Assembly: GCF_003072505.1 (NCBI RefSeq)
Contig: NZ_NTGB01000001.1
Location: 107,783-171,782, forward strand
From: Polynucleobacter rarus
GTDB taxonomy: Bacteria; Pseudomonadota; Gammaproteobacteria; Burkholderiales; Burkholderiaceae
Reading direction: 5' to 3'
DNA: 64,000 nucleotides
Below, piece after piece: positions 8,836 to 17,885 of the stretch. The stretch's first letter is position 1. Every line of letters starts with the position of its first letter. A program made the position numbers and the translations under genes. The notes under the pieces were generated by a model. That model worked only from the letters and a program-made list of their open reading frames with translations. It did no database searches and was not told the origin of the DNA.

Positions 8836-9840
8836 ATGAAGTTGAATTTCAAAGGCGCATTGCTCACCAGTACCTTATCTATCGGGATATTTGGAGTTTT
8901 ACCTGCATTCGCAACATGGGAACCAACCAAGCCTGTGGAATTTATTATCCCAGCTGGTCCCGGTGGAGGTGCTGACCAAATGGCTCGCATGATTCAAGGG
9001 ATTATCACCAAAAATAATTTAATGAAGCAAGCGGTTATTCCAGTAAATAAAGGATCTGGAGCTGGTGCAGAAGGCTTTTTGGCCATCAAAGAAGCCAAGG
9101 GTGATCCGCATAAGATTGTAATAACCCTTTCAAACTTATTTACAACGCCTTTGGCAACGGGTATTCCATTTAACTGGCAAGATATTACACCGGTAGCAAT
9201 GTTAGCGCTTGATCAATTTGTTTTATGGGGCAATGCTGAGAAGCCTTACAAAACTGCTAAAGAGTACATTGATGCAGTTAAGGCTGCTGGACCGAATAAG
9301 TTCAAAATGGGTGGTACCGGCTCTAAGTCTGAAGACCAAATTATTACAGTAGCAATTGAAAAAGCAACTGGCACTAAATTTACTTACATTCCATTTAAAG
9401 GGGGTGGCGAAGTTGCAGTGCAACTCGTTGGTAATCATATTGACTCGACAGTAAATAATCCAATTGAAGCAGTAGCTCAGTGGCGTGCGGGTAAGATACG
9501 TGCCCTGTGCGTGTTTGATGACACAAGAATGCCATATAAAGAAAAAGTTACCGATACACAATCATGGTATGACGTACCTACATGTAAAGAAGCTGGGGTA
9601 TCAACTGACTATTTAATGTTGCGGGGTATTTTTATGGGCCCTGGGGTTAAACAAGAGCAGGTTGATTTTTATATTGAGTTATTCAAAAAAGTTCGTGCCA
9701 CACCAGAGTGGAAAAAGTTCATGGCAGATGGTGCTTTTAATCAGACATTTATGACTGGTCAAGAATTTAAAACTTGGCTTACAACCAATGAATCTCTGCA
9801 TAAGCAATTAATGACTGAAGCTGGATTCTTGGCGAAATAA
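8836..9840 (+). CDS. tctC: Tripartite tricarboxylate transporter receptor
   Basis: This 334-residue periplasmic receptor feeds the TctB-TctA membrane pair encoded immediately downstream, a secondary transporter for citrate-like carboxylates. A signal peptide ends at LPAFA, followed by the mature start WEPTKPVEFIIPAGPGGG, the usual ligand-loop region of the family. The ATG at 8836 follows GGAGG at 8822-8826; an adjoining upstream TTG is less likely. It is the only Bug-type gene in the window physically joined to tctBA. A hairpin with a T-run separates it from tctB and would let the receptor be made in excess of the permease. The exact ligand is unknown. Confidence 0.92.
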   Translation: MKLNFKGALLTSTLSIGIFGVLPAFATWEPTKPVEFIIPAGPGGGADQMARMIQGIITKNNLMKQAVIPVNKGSGAGAEGFLAIKEAKGDPHKIVITLSNLFTTPLATGIPFNWQDITPVAMLALDQFVLWGNAEKPYKTAKEYIDAVKAAGPNKFKMGGTGSKSEDQIITVAIEKATGTKFTYIPFKGGGEVAVQLVGNHIDSTVNNPIEAVAQWRAGKIRALCVFDDTRMPYKEKVTDTQSWYDVPTCKEAGVSTDYLMLRGIFMGPGVKQEQVDFYIELFKKVRATPEWKKFMADGAFNQTFMTGQEFKTWLTTNESLHKQLMTEAGFLAK

Positions 9841-9857
9841 TTTTTAAGAAATTGGAT

Positions 9858-9886
9858 GGGTCTTTGCTAAAGGGCCCTGTTTTTTT
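9858..9886 (+). terminator. Partial terminator between tctC and tctB
   Basis: GGGTCTTT at 9858-9865 pairs with AAAGGGCCC at 9869-9877, with one wobble and one bulged base, around a GCT loop. TGTTTTTTT follows. Such an element inside a binding-protein operon commonly lowers downstream expression relative to the receptor. Confidence 0.55.
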
Positions 9887-9926
9887 AAGTAGTAGTTCTT
9901 TCATCACTTTATTCATGTAGAAAAAA

Positions 9927-10448
9927 ATGTCTCAAAATTTAGAAAATTCAAATCAAGACTCTCTAATCAGCGTTAGAGTAATAGACATTATTACCGCCTT
10001 GTTATTTATTGTTGTGGGCTTGGTTGTAATGTTTGGAAGCCTTAAATTGGGAGCTAATTGGAGTAGTGATGGTCCAGAGGCTGGATATTTTCCTTTTTAT
10101 ATTAGTGTGATCATGCTTCTTTCAAGCGCCGTTAACTTGTATCAAGCGGCTATCGTTCATAAGAAAACAGAGGCTTTTGTTAATAAAGAGTCATTTAAGC
10201 AAGTAATGGCGGTGTTATTGCCGGCGATTGTTTTTGTCTTGGGTGTGCAATTAATTGGGATTTACGTTTCATCCGTTTTTTACATTGCCTTTTTTATGGT
10301 TTGGTTGGGCAAATACCGAATTTGGAAGGCAATTGTAGTTTCTGTTGGAGTCAGCGTGACCCTATACCTTTTATTTGAATTTTGGTTTCAAATTCCGTTA
10401 CCGCATGGCTCATGGTTCAACCCACTCGAATTAGTGGGTGTGCAATAA
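9927..10448 (+). CDS. tctB: Tripartite tricarboxylate transporter small membrane subunit
   Basis: The 173-residue protein has about four membrane helices (near residues 16-36, 50-70, 88-125 and 130-150) and the DGPEAGYFPFYISVI segment seen in TctB proteins. TctB is the small inner-membrane partner of TctA. It lies between tctC and tctA, with the tctA reading frame beginning about 50 bases after its stop. The start codon has only an A-rich leader and no clear Shine-Dalgarno sequence, so translation may be modest. Confidence 0.9.
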   Translation: MSQNLENSNQDSLISVRVIDIITALLFIVVGLVVMFGSLKLGANWSSDGPEAGYFPFYISVIMLLSSAVNLYQAAIVHKKTEAFVNKESFKQVMAVLLPAIVFVLGVQLIGIYVSSVFYIAFFMVWLGKYRIWKAIVVSVGVSVTLYLLFEFWFQIPLPHGSWFNPLELVGVQ

Positions 10449-10497
10449 AAATTATCAATTAAAAAATGAAGAAAAAGATTTAAAAAAGGGGTTTAAG

Positions 10498-11982
10498 TTG
10501 GAAGAAATTAATGCACTGTTTAATGGCTTTGCGATTGCAATGTCACCATTTAATTTGTTGTTGATGTTAGTTGGTGTAACTCTTGGCGTAATTATTGGTG
10601 TTCTACCAGGATTGGGTGGGGCCAATGGTATAGCGATTCTGTTGCCTTTGACGTTTACTATGTCCCCAACCTCAGCCATTATCATGCTCTCATGCATCTA
10701 CTGGGGAGCATTATTTGGTGGAGCGATTACTTCAATTCTATTTAATATTCCAGGTGAGCCATGGTCGGTTGCAACAACCTTTGACGGTTATCCCATGGCC
10801 CGAAAAGGTAAAGCTGGTCAAGCATTAACTGCTGCATTTACTTCTTCGTTTGTGGGAGCTCTTTTTGCGATTGTGATGATTACATTCCTTGCACCATTGG
10901 TCGCTAAGTTTGCTTTGAAATTTGGCCCCCCGGAATTTTTCGCGGTGTACTTACTTACTTTTTGTAGCTTTGTTGGGATGAATAAGGGATCACCTTTTAA
11001 GACCATCTCTGCCATGATGCTCGGCTTTGCATTGGCGACTGTAGGAATGGATACAGTGACAGGCCAATTGCGTCTAACCTTTGGTAACCCAGAGTTGATG
11101 CGTGGTTTTGACTTTTTAATTGCGGTGATTGGCTTATTCGGCATCGGAGAAATTCTGCTCTCGATGGAAGAGGGACTCGCGTTTCAGGGGGCAGCAGCAA
11201 AAATTCGCCGCCAAGTAGTTCTCAATACTTGGGCGCAATTACCGAAGTACTGGGCTACTTCTATTCGTAGTTGTTTAATTGGTTGTTGGATGGGTATTAC
11301 ACCAGGTGGCGCAACTCCTGCTTCATTTATGGCATATGGCGTTGCAAAACGTATGTCGAAGAGTAAAAATTTTGGTAAGGGCCAAATGGAGGGCATTATT
11401 GCTCCCGAAACAGCAGCGCATGCCGCAGGTACATCAGCACTTCTTCCTATGCTGTCTTTGGGTATCCCTGGTTCGCCAACTGCTGCGGTACTTCTTGGCG
11501 GTTTATTGATTTGGGGCTTACAGCCAGGCCCCTTACTCTTTGTCGAAAAGCCAGACTTTGTTTGGGGCTTGATCGCCAGTATGTACTTAGGTAACATCGC
11601 TGGATTAATTGTTGTTTTAACTTGCGTACCCCTATTTGCATCTATTTTAAAAATTCCATTCTCCATCATTGCGCCGGTCATTATTGTCATCTGTGCAGTT
11701 GGTGCTTACACTGTTCATAACGCTGTGTTTGATGTTTGGTTAATGTTAGGCTTTGGTTTTCTGGGGTATCTATTTAAAAAACTCGACTATCCAATGGCGC
11801 CGATGGTTTTAGCCCTCGTATTAGGCGACCGTGCCGAAGACTCATTTCGTCAGTCAATGTTGATTTCTCAAGGCAGTTTAGGAGTGTTTTTCTCTAGTTA
11901 CGTGGTTACTGGCATTACATCATTAGCTTTGTTAATGCTACTTTGGCCACTCATCGGTAAAGTGATAAAAAAACAAAGTTAA
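10498..11982 (+). CDS. tctA: Tripartite tricarboxylate transporter large membrane subunit
   Basis: From a TTG at 10498 this is a 494-residue polytopic permease with about 12 hydrophobic segments. It carries the TctA signatures VLPGLGGANGIAILLPLTF near the N-terminus and LGIPGSPTAAVLLGGLL in the second half, which mirror each other in the family's inverted repeat. I prefer the TTG because AAGGGG ends six bases before it and the protein then begins EEINALFNGFAIAMSP, as TctA proteins normally do. An upstream GTG at 10438 would overlap tctB and add about 20 polar residues. The protein drives ion-coupled import of the carboxylate delivered by TctC. Confidence 0.93.
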   Translation: MEEINALFNGFAIAMSPFNLLLMLVGVTLGVIIGVLPGLGGANGIAILLPLTFTMSPTSAIIMLSCIYWGALFGGAITSILFNIPGEPWSVATTFDGYPMARKGKAGQALTAAFTSSFVGALFAIVMITFLAPLVAKFALKFGPPEFFAVYLLTFCSFVGMNKGSPFKTISAMMLGFALATVGMDTVTGQLRLTFGNPELMRGFDFLIAVIGLFGIGEILLSMEEGLAFQGAAAKIRRQVVLNTWAQLPKYWATSIRSCLIGCWMGITPGGATPASFMAYGVAKRMSKSKNFGKGQMEGIIAPETAAHAAGTSALLPMLSLGIPGSPTAAVLLGGLLIWGLQPGPLLFVEKPDFVWGLIASMYLGNIAGLIVVLTCVPLFASILKIPFSIIAPVIIVICAVGAYTVHNAVFDVWLMLGFGFLGYLFKKLDYPMAPMVLALVLGDRAEDSFRQSMLISQGSLGVFFSSYVVTGITSLALLMLLWPLIGKVIKKQS

Positions 11983-12109
11983 CTAGTCGATTTTCAGTCG
12001 AAAACCAATTCAATCTCACCTAACTATTTTAATCAGCACAAGGGGTTTTCCCATATTGTAAAAAGATTAAGGTAGTCGTATGATTACTTAATAATAATTA
12101 AGTAGAGAC

Positions 12110-14620
12110 ATGATGGGTTTATTAAAAAAAGTTTCAAAAGCTTTTTCGATTTCTTTTGCTATTGGCATTCCGTTTACTAGTTTGAATACTCATGCAGTTG
12201 AGGTGCAACTCCCTGAAATTGTGGTTATACCCAATACGGTGATTGGCACTGGCACTTTACTCAGTGAAACTCCAGCCAATGCGCAGATCTTTTATGCGAA
12301 AGAGATAACTGAGCAAGAACAGAGTAATGTGGCGGATTTGCTCAATAATAATTTAGGTTCCGTTAGTGTGAGTAATGGCACTGGAAACCCCTATCAAAAT
12401 GATGTGAACTATCGCGGTTTTCAGGCAACTTCACTATTAGGCGCACCAGTCGGCCTGTCAGTTTATGTCGATGGTGTTCGAATGAATGAACCATTTGGGT
12501 CCATTGTCAATTGGGACTTAATCCCAATGAATGCTATTTCTAATCTTTCGGTATTACCTGGTTCTAATCCTTTGTTTGGCTTGAATACATTAGGCGGAGC
12601 ATTAGTCCTCAATACCAAAAATGGGAAAGACGACCAGGGTTCGGCAATAAGTGTTTTAGGGGGCTCATTTAACCGAAAAGCGACGAAGTTTGAATCCGGC
12701 TGGTTTGATGAAGAGACGAATACAGATTTCTTTATCGCTGGAAACTTTGATCAACAAGATGGTTGGAGAGATCATTCAGCATCGCAAGTAAAGCAACTCT
12801 TTGGGAAGTGGGGTTGGAGGGGCAATAGCAATCAAACCCGTATTGAATTATCCGGTTCCTATGCCAGTAATACCTTGAGTGGGACGCAGGCCTTGCCTCA
12901 AGATATGTTGTCTAATCGTCAAGCGGCTTATACATGGCCAGATACCATGACGAACTCACATAATGTGTTGAACTTAAAAGTGAGTCATTGGTTATCTGAT
13001 AACAATCAACTTGCTGGTCAAGTGTATTTCAGACAAGCTAGCTTAAACAATATCAATAGCAATGCTCAACTAGATGATGGTTGCACCATTTCTAGTTGTT
13101 CTAATCAGGCACCTAATGGTTCCGCTTTAAATGGAGTTACCAATGCTAATGCTTTGGCGTTGGGCTATGGAAGATATGGTGGCGCAATTAATACCAGTAT
13201 CGTCAACTCGGTTACTGAGACAAATACTTTTGGCACATCTGTGCAATGGTCTAATTTTGACAATTTAGTTGGATATAAAAACGCTTTTACGTTCGGCGGA
13301 GGTTTTGATCAATCTCAAATCAACTACAACCAGAGCACCTATTTAGCTCAACTTGTAAATTATCAAACTGTCATGGTTCCCAATACACACTATGCATTTA
13401 CAGCAAATGGACTGGCGCCTTCAGCAACGAATCCAGCCATATTTAGTGGAAGTAACGTAATCAGAGGTGTCGGTTTAAATTCGACAAATAAAAATCTAAG
13501 TCTATTTTTAACAGATACTTTTCATCCAAGTGATTATTTCAGTATTACGGCTGGTGGTAGTTTTACTTATACAAGTATTGATCAATCTGGTTCAAGTAAT
13601 ACCTATTTAAATTCGGATGATGGTTGGACTTGGTCAGATGGCGGAGTCAATTACTACAATCCAAGTTTTGTTGGAGCATGGAGTTATAAGAATTCAAACC
13701 CTTCTGGAGTAGCCAGTGCAGCAAATACCATTCCAGTGGGTTCAGTTGCCAATCAAACCAATAGCTTGAATGGCTCTCATAGCTATCAACGATTCAATCC
13801 TTCCATCGGTTTTAACTATAAGATCAATCCTCAGAATGGTATCTTTGGGAGTTATAGTGAATCGATGCGGGCGCCAACTTCGGTTGAGTTGTCCTGCGCA
13901 AATCCAAGTAGCCCTTGTTCACTTCCTACTGGATTTAATAGTGACCCTGATTTACAAGCTGTTGTAGCGAGAACATTTGAGTTGGGGGGGAGAGGGACTT
14001 TAGCTGGCAATGTTTATTGGAATGCTGCCGTATTTGATTCTCTCTTGAGTAATGACATCCAATTTTTAAATGCGCCGAATAGTACGACGTTTGGATACTT
14101 CGCTAATGTTGGAGATACTGAGCGTCGTGGATTTGAGATGGGTTTAAAAACTACCATTGATAAATTATATTTATCTGCGAATTATGGTTACGTTAACGCC
14201 ATTTTTAAATCGAATTTCACAACGGCAGGTGGACAGAATGTCACTAGCGGCAACGTTATTCCGGGAATTCCTGAATCTACTCTAAAGTTAAGAGCAGCTT
14301 ATTCCATAACAAGTGATCTGTTAATTGGGGCAAATCTAATTGCCGTGAGCAGTCAGTTTATGCACGGTAATGAGAGTAACTCTGATCCAACTGGAAAAGT
14401 GGGTGGTTACTCTATCGTAAATTTAGATGTACGTTATCGCGCTAATGAAAGTTTAATTTTCTTTGCCAATGTAAATAATCTTTTCAATAATCAATACGCT
14501 ACCTTTGGTCAGAGTGGAGTAACTAGCATCTATTCATTGGCAACTCAGAACTTTATTACTCCTGCCCCTCCAATCGCAATATGGGCAGGCCTAACGTATA
14601 AATTTGGCGCAAAAAAATAA
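12110..14620 (+). CDS. TonB-dependent outer-membrane receptor
   Basis: The 836-residue protein has a signal peptide (ending near LNTHA), a possible TonB box PEIVVIP, a plug domain to about residue 155 (VYVDGVRMNEPFG and FGLNTLGGALVLNT are typical plug stretches) and a C-terminal 22-strand barrel ending IWAGLTYKFGAKK. Such receptors import scarce ligands such as ferric complexes, cobalamin or other chelates using TonB energy. It lies 127 bases after tctA on the same strand, suggesting that it brings a substrate across the outer membrane for TctCBA, perhaps a metal-carboxylate complex. Two short cysteine pairs (GCTISSC and SCANPSSPC) may be loop disulfides. No sigma-factor/anti-sigma pair is nearby, and the N-terminus lacks a signalling extension. 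Confidence 0.9.
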   Translation: MMGLLKKVSKAFSISFAIGIPFTSLNTHAVEVQLPEIVVIPNTVIGTGTLLSETPANAQIFYAKEITEQEQSNVADLLNNNLGSVSVSNGTGNPYQNDVNYRGFQATSLLGAPVGLSVYVDGVRMNEPFGSIVNWDLIPMNAISNLSVLPGSNPLFGLNTLGGALVLNTKNGKDDQGSAISVLGGSFNRKATKFESGWFDEETNTDFFIAGNFDQQDGWRDHSASQVKQLFGKWGWRGNSNQTRIELSGSYASNTLSGTQALPQDMLSNRQAAYTWPDTMTNSHNVLNLKVSHWLSDNNQLAGQVYFRQASLNNINSNAQLDDGCTISSCSNQAPNGSALNGVTNANALALGYGRYGGAINTSIVNSVTETNTFGTSVQWSNFDNLVGYKNAFTFGGGFDQSQINYNQSTYLAQLVNYQTVMVPNTHYAFTANGLAPSATNPAIFSGSNVIRGVGLNSTNKNLSLFLTDTFHPSDYFSITAGGSFTYTSIDQSGSSNTYLNSDDGWTWSDGGVNYYNPSFVGAWSYKNSNPSGVASAANTIPVGSVANQTNSLNGSHSYQRFNPSIGFNYKINPQNGIFGSYSESMRAPTSVELSCANPSSPCSLPTGFNSDPDLQAVVARTFELGGRGTLAGNVYWNAAVFDSLLSNDIQFLNAPNSTTFGYFANVGDTERRGFEMGLKTTIDKLYLSANYGYVNAIFKSNFTTAGGQNVTSGNVIPGIPESTLKLRAAYSITSDLLIGANLIAVSSQFMHGNESNSDPTGKVGGYSIVNLDVRYRANESLIFFANVNNLFNNQYATFGQSGVTSIYSLATQNFITPAPPIAIWAGLTYKFGAKK

Positions 14621-14810
14621 ACAAAAAGGATGATATCTACCTTCTTTGCATGCCATCTATGCAATGGTAGAAGTTTATTAATTCATAGATGGTGATTAAA
14701 GGTTCTCGTTTTTCACGTCAACCCATAGCAAATTTAGAGGAAACCCTCAATTGACAGACTAACGAATCTATTACAGGATAGAGAACAAATTAGACGATAT
14801 CGGGGGAATT
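14621..14810. promoter_or_regulatory. Spacer with inverted repeats and a possible promoter
   Basis: TTGCAT at 14646-14651 pairs with ATGCAA at 14659-14664, flanked by CTTC/GAAG. CCATCTATG at 14653-14661 can alternatively pair with CATAGATGG at 14684-14692, so mutually exclusive hairpins are possible. A perfect -35-like TTGACA lies at 14751-14756, but the best -10 candidate (CAGGAT, 17 bases later) is poor. The region probably ends the receptor message and starts that of the dehydrogenase. Confidence 0.35.
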
Positions 14811-15878
14811 TTGAAAAAGTATCAAATTGCACTCATACCAGGTGATGGCATCGGTAAAGAAGTTATTCCTGAATGCGCTGAGGTATTAACAGCTTTAGAA
14901 AAGCGTTATCCCAGTATTAGTTTTGATTTTCAAGAATTTGACTGGGGTGGAGATTATTATCGTAAGCATGGCGTGATGATGCCGAATGATGGCCTCAATG
15001 ATTTAAGAAATAAGGATGCTATTTTATTTGGTTCAGCGGGAGATCCGGAAATTCCAGATCATATTACCCTTTGGGGATTGAGGCTCAAAATCTGCCAAGG
15101 CTTTGATCAATACGCCAATGTTCGGCCAACGCGTATTCTGCCTGGGATTCAAACACCACTTCGAAAATGCGAACCTCACCAACTTGATTGGGTCATTGTG
15201 CGCGAAAACTCTGAAGGAGAATACTCTGGCGTTGGTGGGCGTGCTCACCAAGGACTTCCTATTGAAGTTGCCACAGATATGAGTATCTTGACCCGAGTCG
15301 GAGTAGAACGCGTACAACGCTTTGCTTTTAAACTTGCCCAGTCGCGTCCGCGTAAACATTTGACCGTGATTACAAAATCAAACGCCCAGCGACATGGGAT
15401 GGTGATGTGGGATGAAATTGCAGTTCAAATCGCAAAAGAGTTTCCAGATGTTACTTGGGATAAAGAATTAGTAGATGCCGCAACTGCCAGAATGATCAAT
15501 CGACCCGAATCAATCGATACAGTGGTAGCTACCAACTTACACGGGGATATTTTGACCGATCTTGCAGCGGCCTTAGCCGGCAGTCTTGGTATAGCTCCGA
15601 CCGGCAATGTCGATCCTGATCGTCGTTACCCATCGATGTTCGAACCCATCCACGGTTCAGCATTTGACATTATGGGTAAAGGTTTAGCTAATCCTATTGG
15701 GACATTTTGGTCAGCGGTAATGATGTTAGAGCATCTTGGTGAACAAGACGCTGCTAATAAATTAATGGAGGCAATTGAAAAAGTGACTAGTAATCCTGCC
15801 CTTCATACGCGAGATCTTGGCGGTGTAGCGATGATGAAAGATGTCACGAAAGCAGTTATTCAGGAGATACAAAAATGA
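14811..15878 (+). CDS. Tartrate/D-malate-type NAD-dependent decarboxylating dehydrogenase
   Basis: This 355-residue enzyme belongs to the isocitrate/isopropylmalate dehydrogenase family and most resembles tartrate dehydrogenase/D-malate dehydrogenase, which oxidise and decarboxylate 2-hydroxyacids with NAD and a divalent metal. Visible signatures are IALIPGDGIGKEVIPE, the substrate-binding VRENSEGEYSGVGG, the metal-site aspartates in NLHGDILTDLAAALAG, and the C-terminal MFEPIHGSAFDIMGKG. The start is a TTG preceded by GGGGGA at 14802-14807; no better ATG exists before the conserved beta strand. Its stop overlaps the ATG of the next Bug gene by four bases, so the receptor probably imports a hydroxydicarboxylate that this enzyme consumes. 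Isopropylmalate dehydrogenase is less likely from the motifs. Confidence 0.88.
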   Translation: MKKYQIALIPGDGIGKEVIPECAEVLTALEKRYPSISFDFQEFDWGGDYYRKHGVMMPNDGLNDLRNKDAILFGSAGDPEIPDHITLWGLRLKICQGFDQYANVRPTRILPGIQTPLRKCEPHQLDWVIVRENSEGEYSGVGGRAHQGLPIEVATDMSILTRVGVERVQRFAFKLAQSRPRKHLTVITKSNAQRHGMVMWDEIAVQIAKEFPDVTWDKELVDAATARMINRPESIDTVVATNLHGDILTDLAAALAGSLGIAPTGNVDPDRRYPSMFEPIHGSAFDIMGKGLANPIGTFWSAVMMLEHLGEQDAANKLMEAIEKVTSNPALHTRDLGGVAMMKDVTKAVIQEIQK

Positions 15879-16831
15879 AAAGTGTAATCCGGTTATTTCA
15901 AATTGGTGTGGTTGGTATTTGTAGCTTTATTATTTCTTCAAGTGCACAAGTTTTGCCGGGTAAAACAATTCAATACATCATCGCATTTCCTCCTGCTGGT
16001 GAATCTGATTTAGTCGCACGCTATCAAGCCGAACTTTCAGTACAGAAATACAATCAGCCGATGATTGTTATTAACCGACCTGGTGGAGGCGGTGCCTTAG
16101 CATGGAGTCAACTCAATAATTATGCAAATGATGGGACGATGGTTGTAGGCGTTAATATTCCACATATTATTTTGCAACCTTTACAAGAAGGTACACAATT
16201 TAAAACAGATGATATTCAGGCAATTTATTATTATCACTTCACACCAGATGCACTAATGGTCTCTGCTGATAGCCCATATAAAACCTACCAAGATTTAGTC
16301 AATGCTGCCAAAAAAAATCAGGGCAAATTAAATATTGCAGGATCAGCATTGTTTTCAGCTAATCATATGGCAAATGAACGTCTTAATAAGCTTGCAGGAA
16401 TTAAAACTAACTATGTTCCTTTTAAAGGAACCGGCGATTTAATTACTTCTTTAATTGGCATGCATGTTGACGGTGCAATGGGGTACCTGCCACTCGCCAT
16501 TCAGCAAAAATCAAAAATCAGGACACTGGCGATTGCGACGGAAAAAAGACATCCATCACTACCTGATGTTCCTACCTTTAAAGAATTGGGTCTTAATTGG
16601 GTAGATGGTGGCTATCGCGGGGTTGCTGTGCCGAAATCGACCCCAAAAGAAACTCAGGAGAAACTCTCCAACTATTTTGGACTGTTGAATGCTGACCCTG
16701 TCGTTAAGAAAAAACTAGAAGATGAAGGGTTCATCCTCGTTGATATTCCTCTAGAAAAAATACCAGCTTTCATGAAAGAGAAAATTCCTCAAGCTTTTGA
16801 TGATGCAAAAAATGCAGGCATGATTAAGTAG
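15875..16831 (+). CDS. Bug/TctC-family periplasmic receptor
   Basis: A 318-residue secreted receptor with a signal peptide ending at SSSAQ, then IQYIIAFPPAGESDLVAR in place of the usual PGGGxDxxAR loop, and FKGTGDLITSLIGMHVDGA. The glutamate-serine in the ligand loop differs from its six paralogues here. The ATG overlaps the dehydrogenase stop (ATGA), a strong sign of coupled expression and a shared substrate, plausibly tartrate, malate or a similar acid. No permease genes accompany it, so it would have to use TctBA from the upstream cluster or elsewhere. Confidence 0.87.
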   Translation: MKSVIRLFQIGVVGICSFIISSSAQVLPGKTIQYIIAFPPAGESDLVARYQAELSVQKYNQPMIVINRPGGGGALAWSQLNNYANDGTMVVGVNIPHIILQPLQEGTQFKTDDIQAIYYYHFTPDALMVSADSPYKTYQDLVNAAKKNQGKLNIAGSALFSANHMANERLNKLAGIKTNYVPFKGTGDLITSLIGMHVDGAMGYLPLAIQQKSKIRTLAIATEKRHPSLPDVPTFKELGLNWVDGGYRGVAVPKSTPKETQEKLSNYFGLLNADPVVKKKLEDEGFILVDIPLEKIPAFMKEKIPQAFDDAKNAGMIK

Positions 16832-16848
16832 TGATTTAAAAGTCTTTA

Positions 16849-16874
16849 AGCATCAATGTAATGCTATTTTTTTT
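16849..16874 (+). terminator. Weak candidate terminator
   Basis: AGCAT at 16849-16853 pairs with ATGCT at 16861-16865 around a seven-base loop, followed by A and eight T residues. The stem is short, so it may only attenuate transcription into the next Bug gene. Confidence 0.4.
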
Positions 16875-16890
16875 ATAAAATGGAGCGTAT

Positions 16891-17883
16891 ATGTGTCGTT
16901 TAAAAATGCATAAAAAAACAATAATGCATCTAAGTGCATTATTTTTTTTTATTACTAGCCCACTCATGGCTCAAACTACCAACGCTTGGCCAAACCGCCC
17001 TATTAGAATGGTTGTGCCAGCATTAACTGGTGGTCCAGATACTTTAATGCGTGTAATCAACCCCTATTTGAGTAATGCACTTGGACAAGCCGTTATTGTT
17101 GATAATAAATCAGGCGCAAGTGGCATTATTGGTACAGATGCAGTGGCTAAATCAACTCCAGATGGTTATACGTTTTTAGTTGATTCTTCAGGTTTTTTAG
17201 TAAAGACTGCTGTCATCAAGAAGCTGCCCTACAATACCGAAAAAGACTTTATTCCTATTATGAACATCGCTTCTAATATGGGCTTAATGTTAATTGTTCA
17301 TCCATCAAATCCAGCTAAAAATTTAGACGAATTCATTGCAAACGGGAAAAAACCAGATGCAAATTATTCTTATAGCTCACCTGGAGTAGGTAATACTTTA
17401 CATCTATTAGGTGAGCTTTTTATTACTCAATCCGGTGTAAAAATGACGCATGTACCTTATAAAGGTGGTGCTCCTGCTGCGGGAGCAGTCGTTGCTAATG
17501 AGGTTACTACTATGCTAGCACCCTTACAGACTACTGTGGGCTTTTTACAAGCTCGGAAAGTGAGGGCTTTAGCGTATTCTTTGCCGCAAAGATCTCTTGC
17601 TTTCCCGGATGTACCAACTTTTAAAGAAGCTGGACTGACAGACTTTGTAACCGAGGGAGGGTGGTTTGGTATTTTTGCTCCAGCAGGAACTCCTGCACCG
17701 ATTATCAACCGACTTCACGCTGAACTAAAGAAAATATTAATGATGCAAGAAGTAAAAGATAAGTTATATGATTTAGGTTTTTTAGTGGTGGCAGATTCGC
17801 AAGAGGATTTTAAAATGTATTTCAAATCAGAATTAAAAAGATTTAATGACATAGCGAAACAATCAAATATTCAGGCGGAATAA
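16891..17883 (+). CDS. Bug/TctC-family periplasmic receptor
   Basis: The 330-residue secreted receptor begins at an ATG preceded by GGAG at 16882-16885. Its signal peptide ends at SPLMAQ, and the mature part opens WPNRPIRMVVPALTGGPDTL, followed by the family's KSGASGIIGTDAVAKSTPDG and THVPYKGGAPAAGAVVAN. It is followed two bases later by an alpha/beta hydrolase gene, so the pair probably forms a transcription unit in which the receptor supplies an ester or ketone substrate. The signal-peptide codons contain a hairpin followed by a T-run (annotated separately). Ligand unknown. Confidence 0.88.
   Translation: MCRLKMHKKTIMHLSALFFFITSPLMAQTTNAWPNRPIRMVVPALTGGPDTLMRVINPYLSNALGQAVIVDNKSGASGIIGTDAVAKSTPDGYTFLVDSSGFLVKTAVIKKLPYNTEKDFIPIMNIASNMGLMLIVHPSNPAKNLDEFIANGKKPDANYSYSSPGVGNTLHLLGELFITQSGVKMTHVPYKGGAPAAGAVVANEVTTMLAPLQTTVGFLQARKVRALAYSLPQRSLAFPDVPTFKEAGLTDFVTEGGWFGIFAPAGTPAPIINRLHAELKKILMMQEVKDKLYDLGFLVVADSQEDFKMYFKSELKRFNDIAKQSNIQAE
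16920..16950 (+). promoter_or_regulatory. Terminator-like hairpin inside the signal-peptide codons
   Basis: AATAATGCA at 16920-16928 pairs perfectly with TGCATTATT at 16935-16943 around a six-base loop, and the T-run continues to 16950. It lies about 30 bases after the start codon, within codons 10-20. Active ribosomes would mask it and poor initiation would expose it. The stem has only two G-C pairs, so its strength is uncertain. Confidence 0.4.
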
Positions 17884-17885
17884 AT

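Noticed and set aside
11184..11690. 168-codon open frame on the minus strand
   Set aside because: It lies wholly inside tctA, has no ribosome binding site or recognisable domain, and is the antisense shadow of a strongly coding region.
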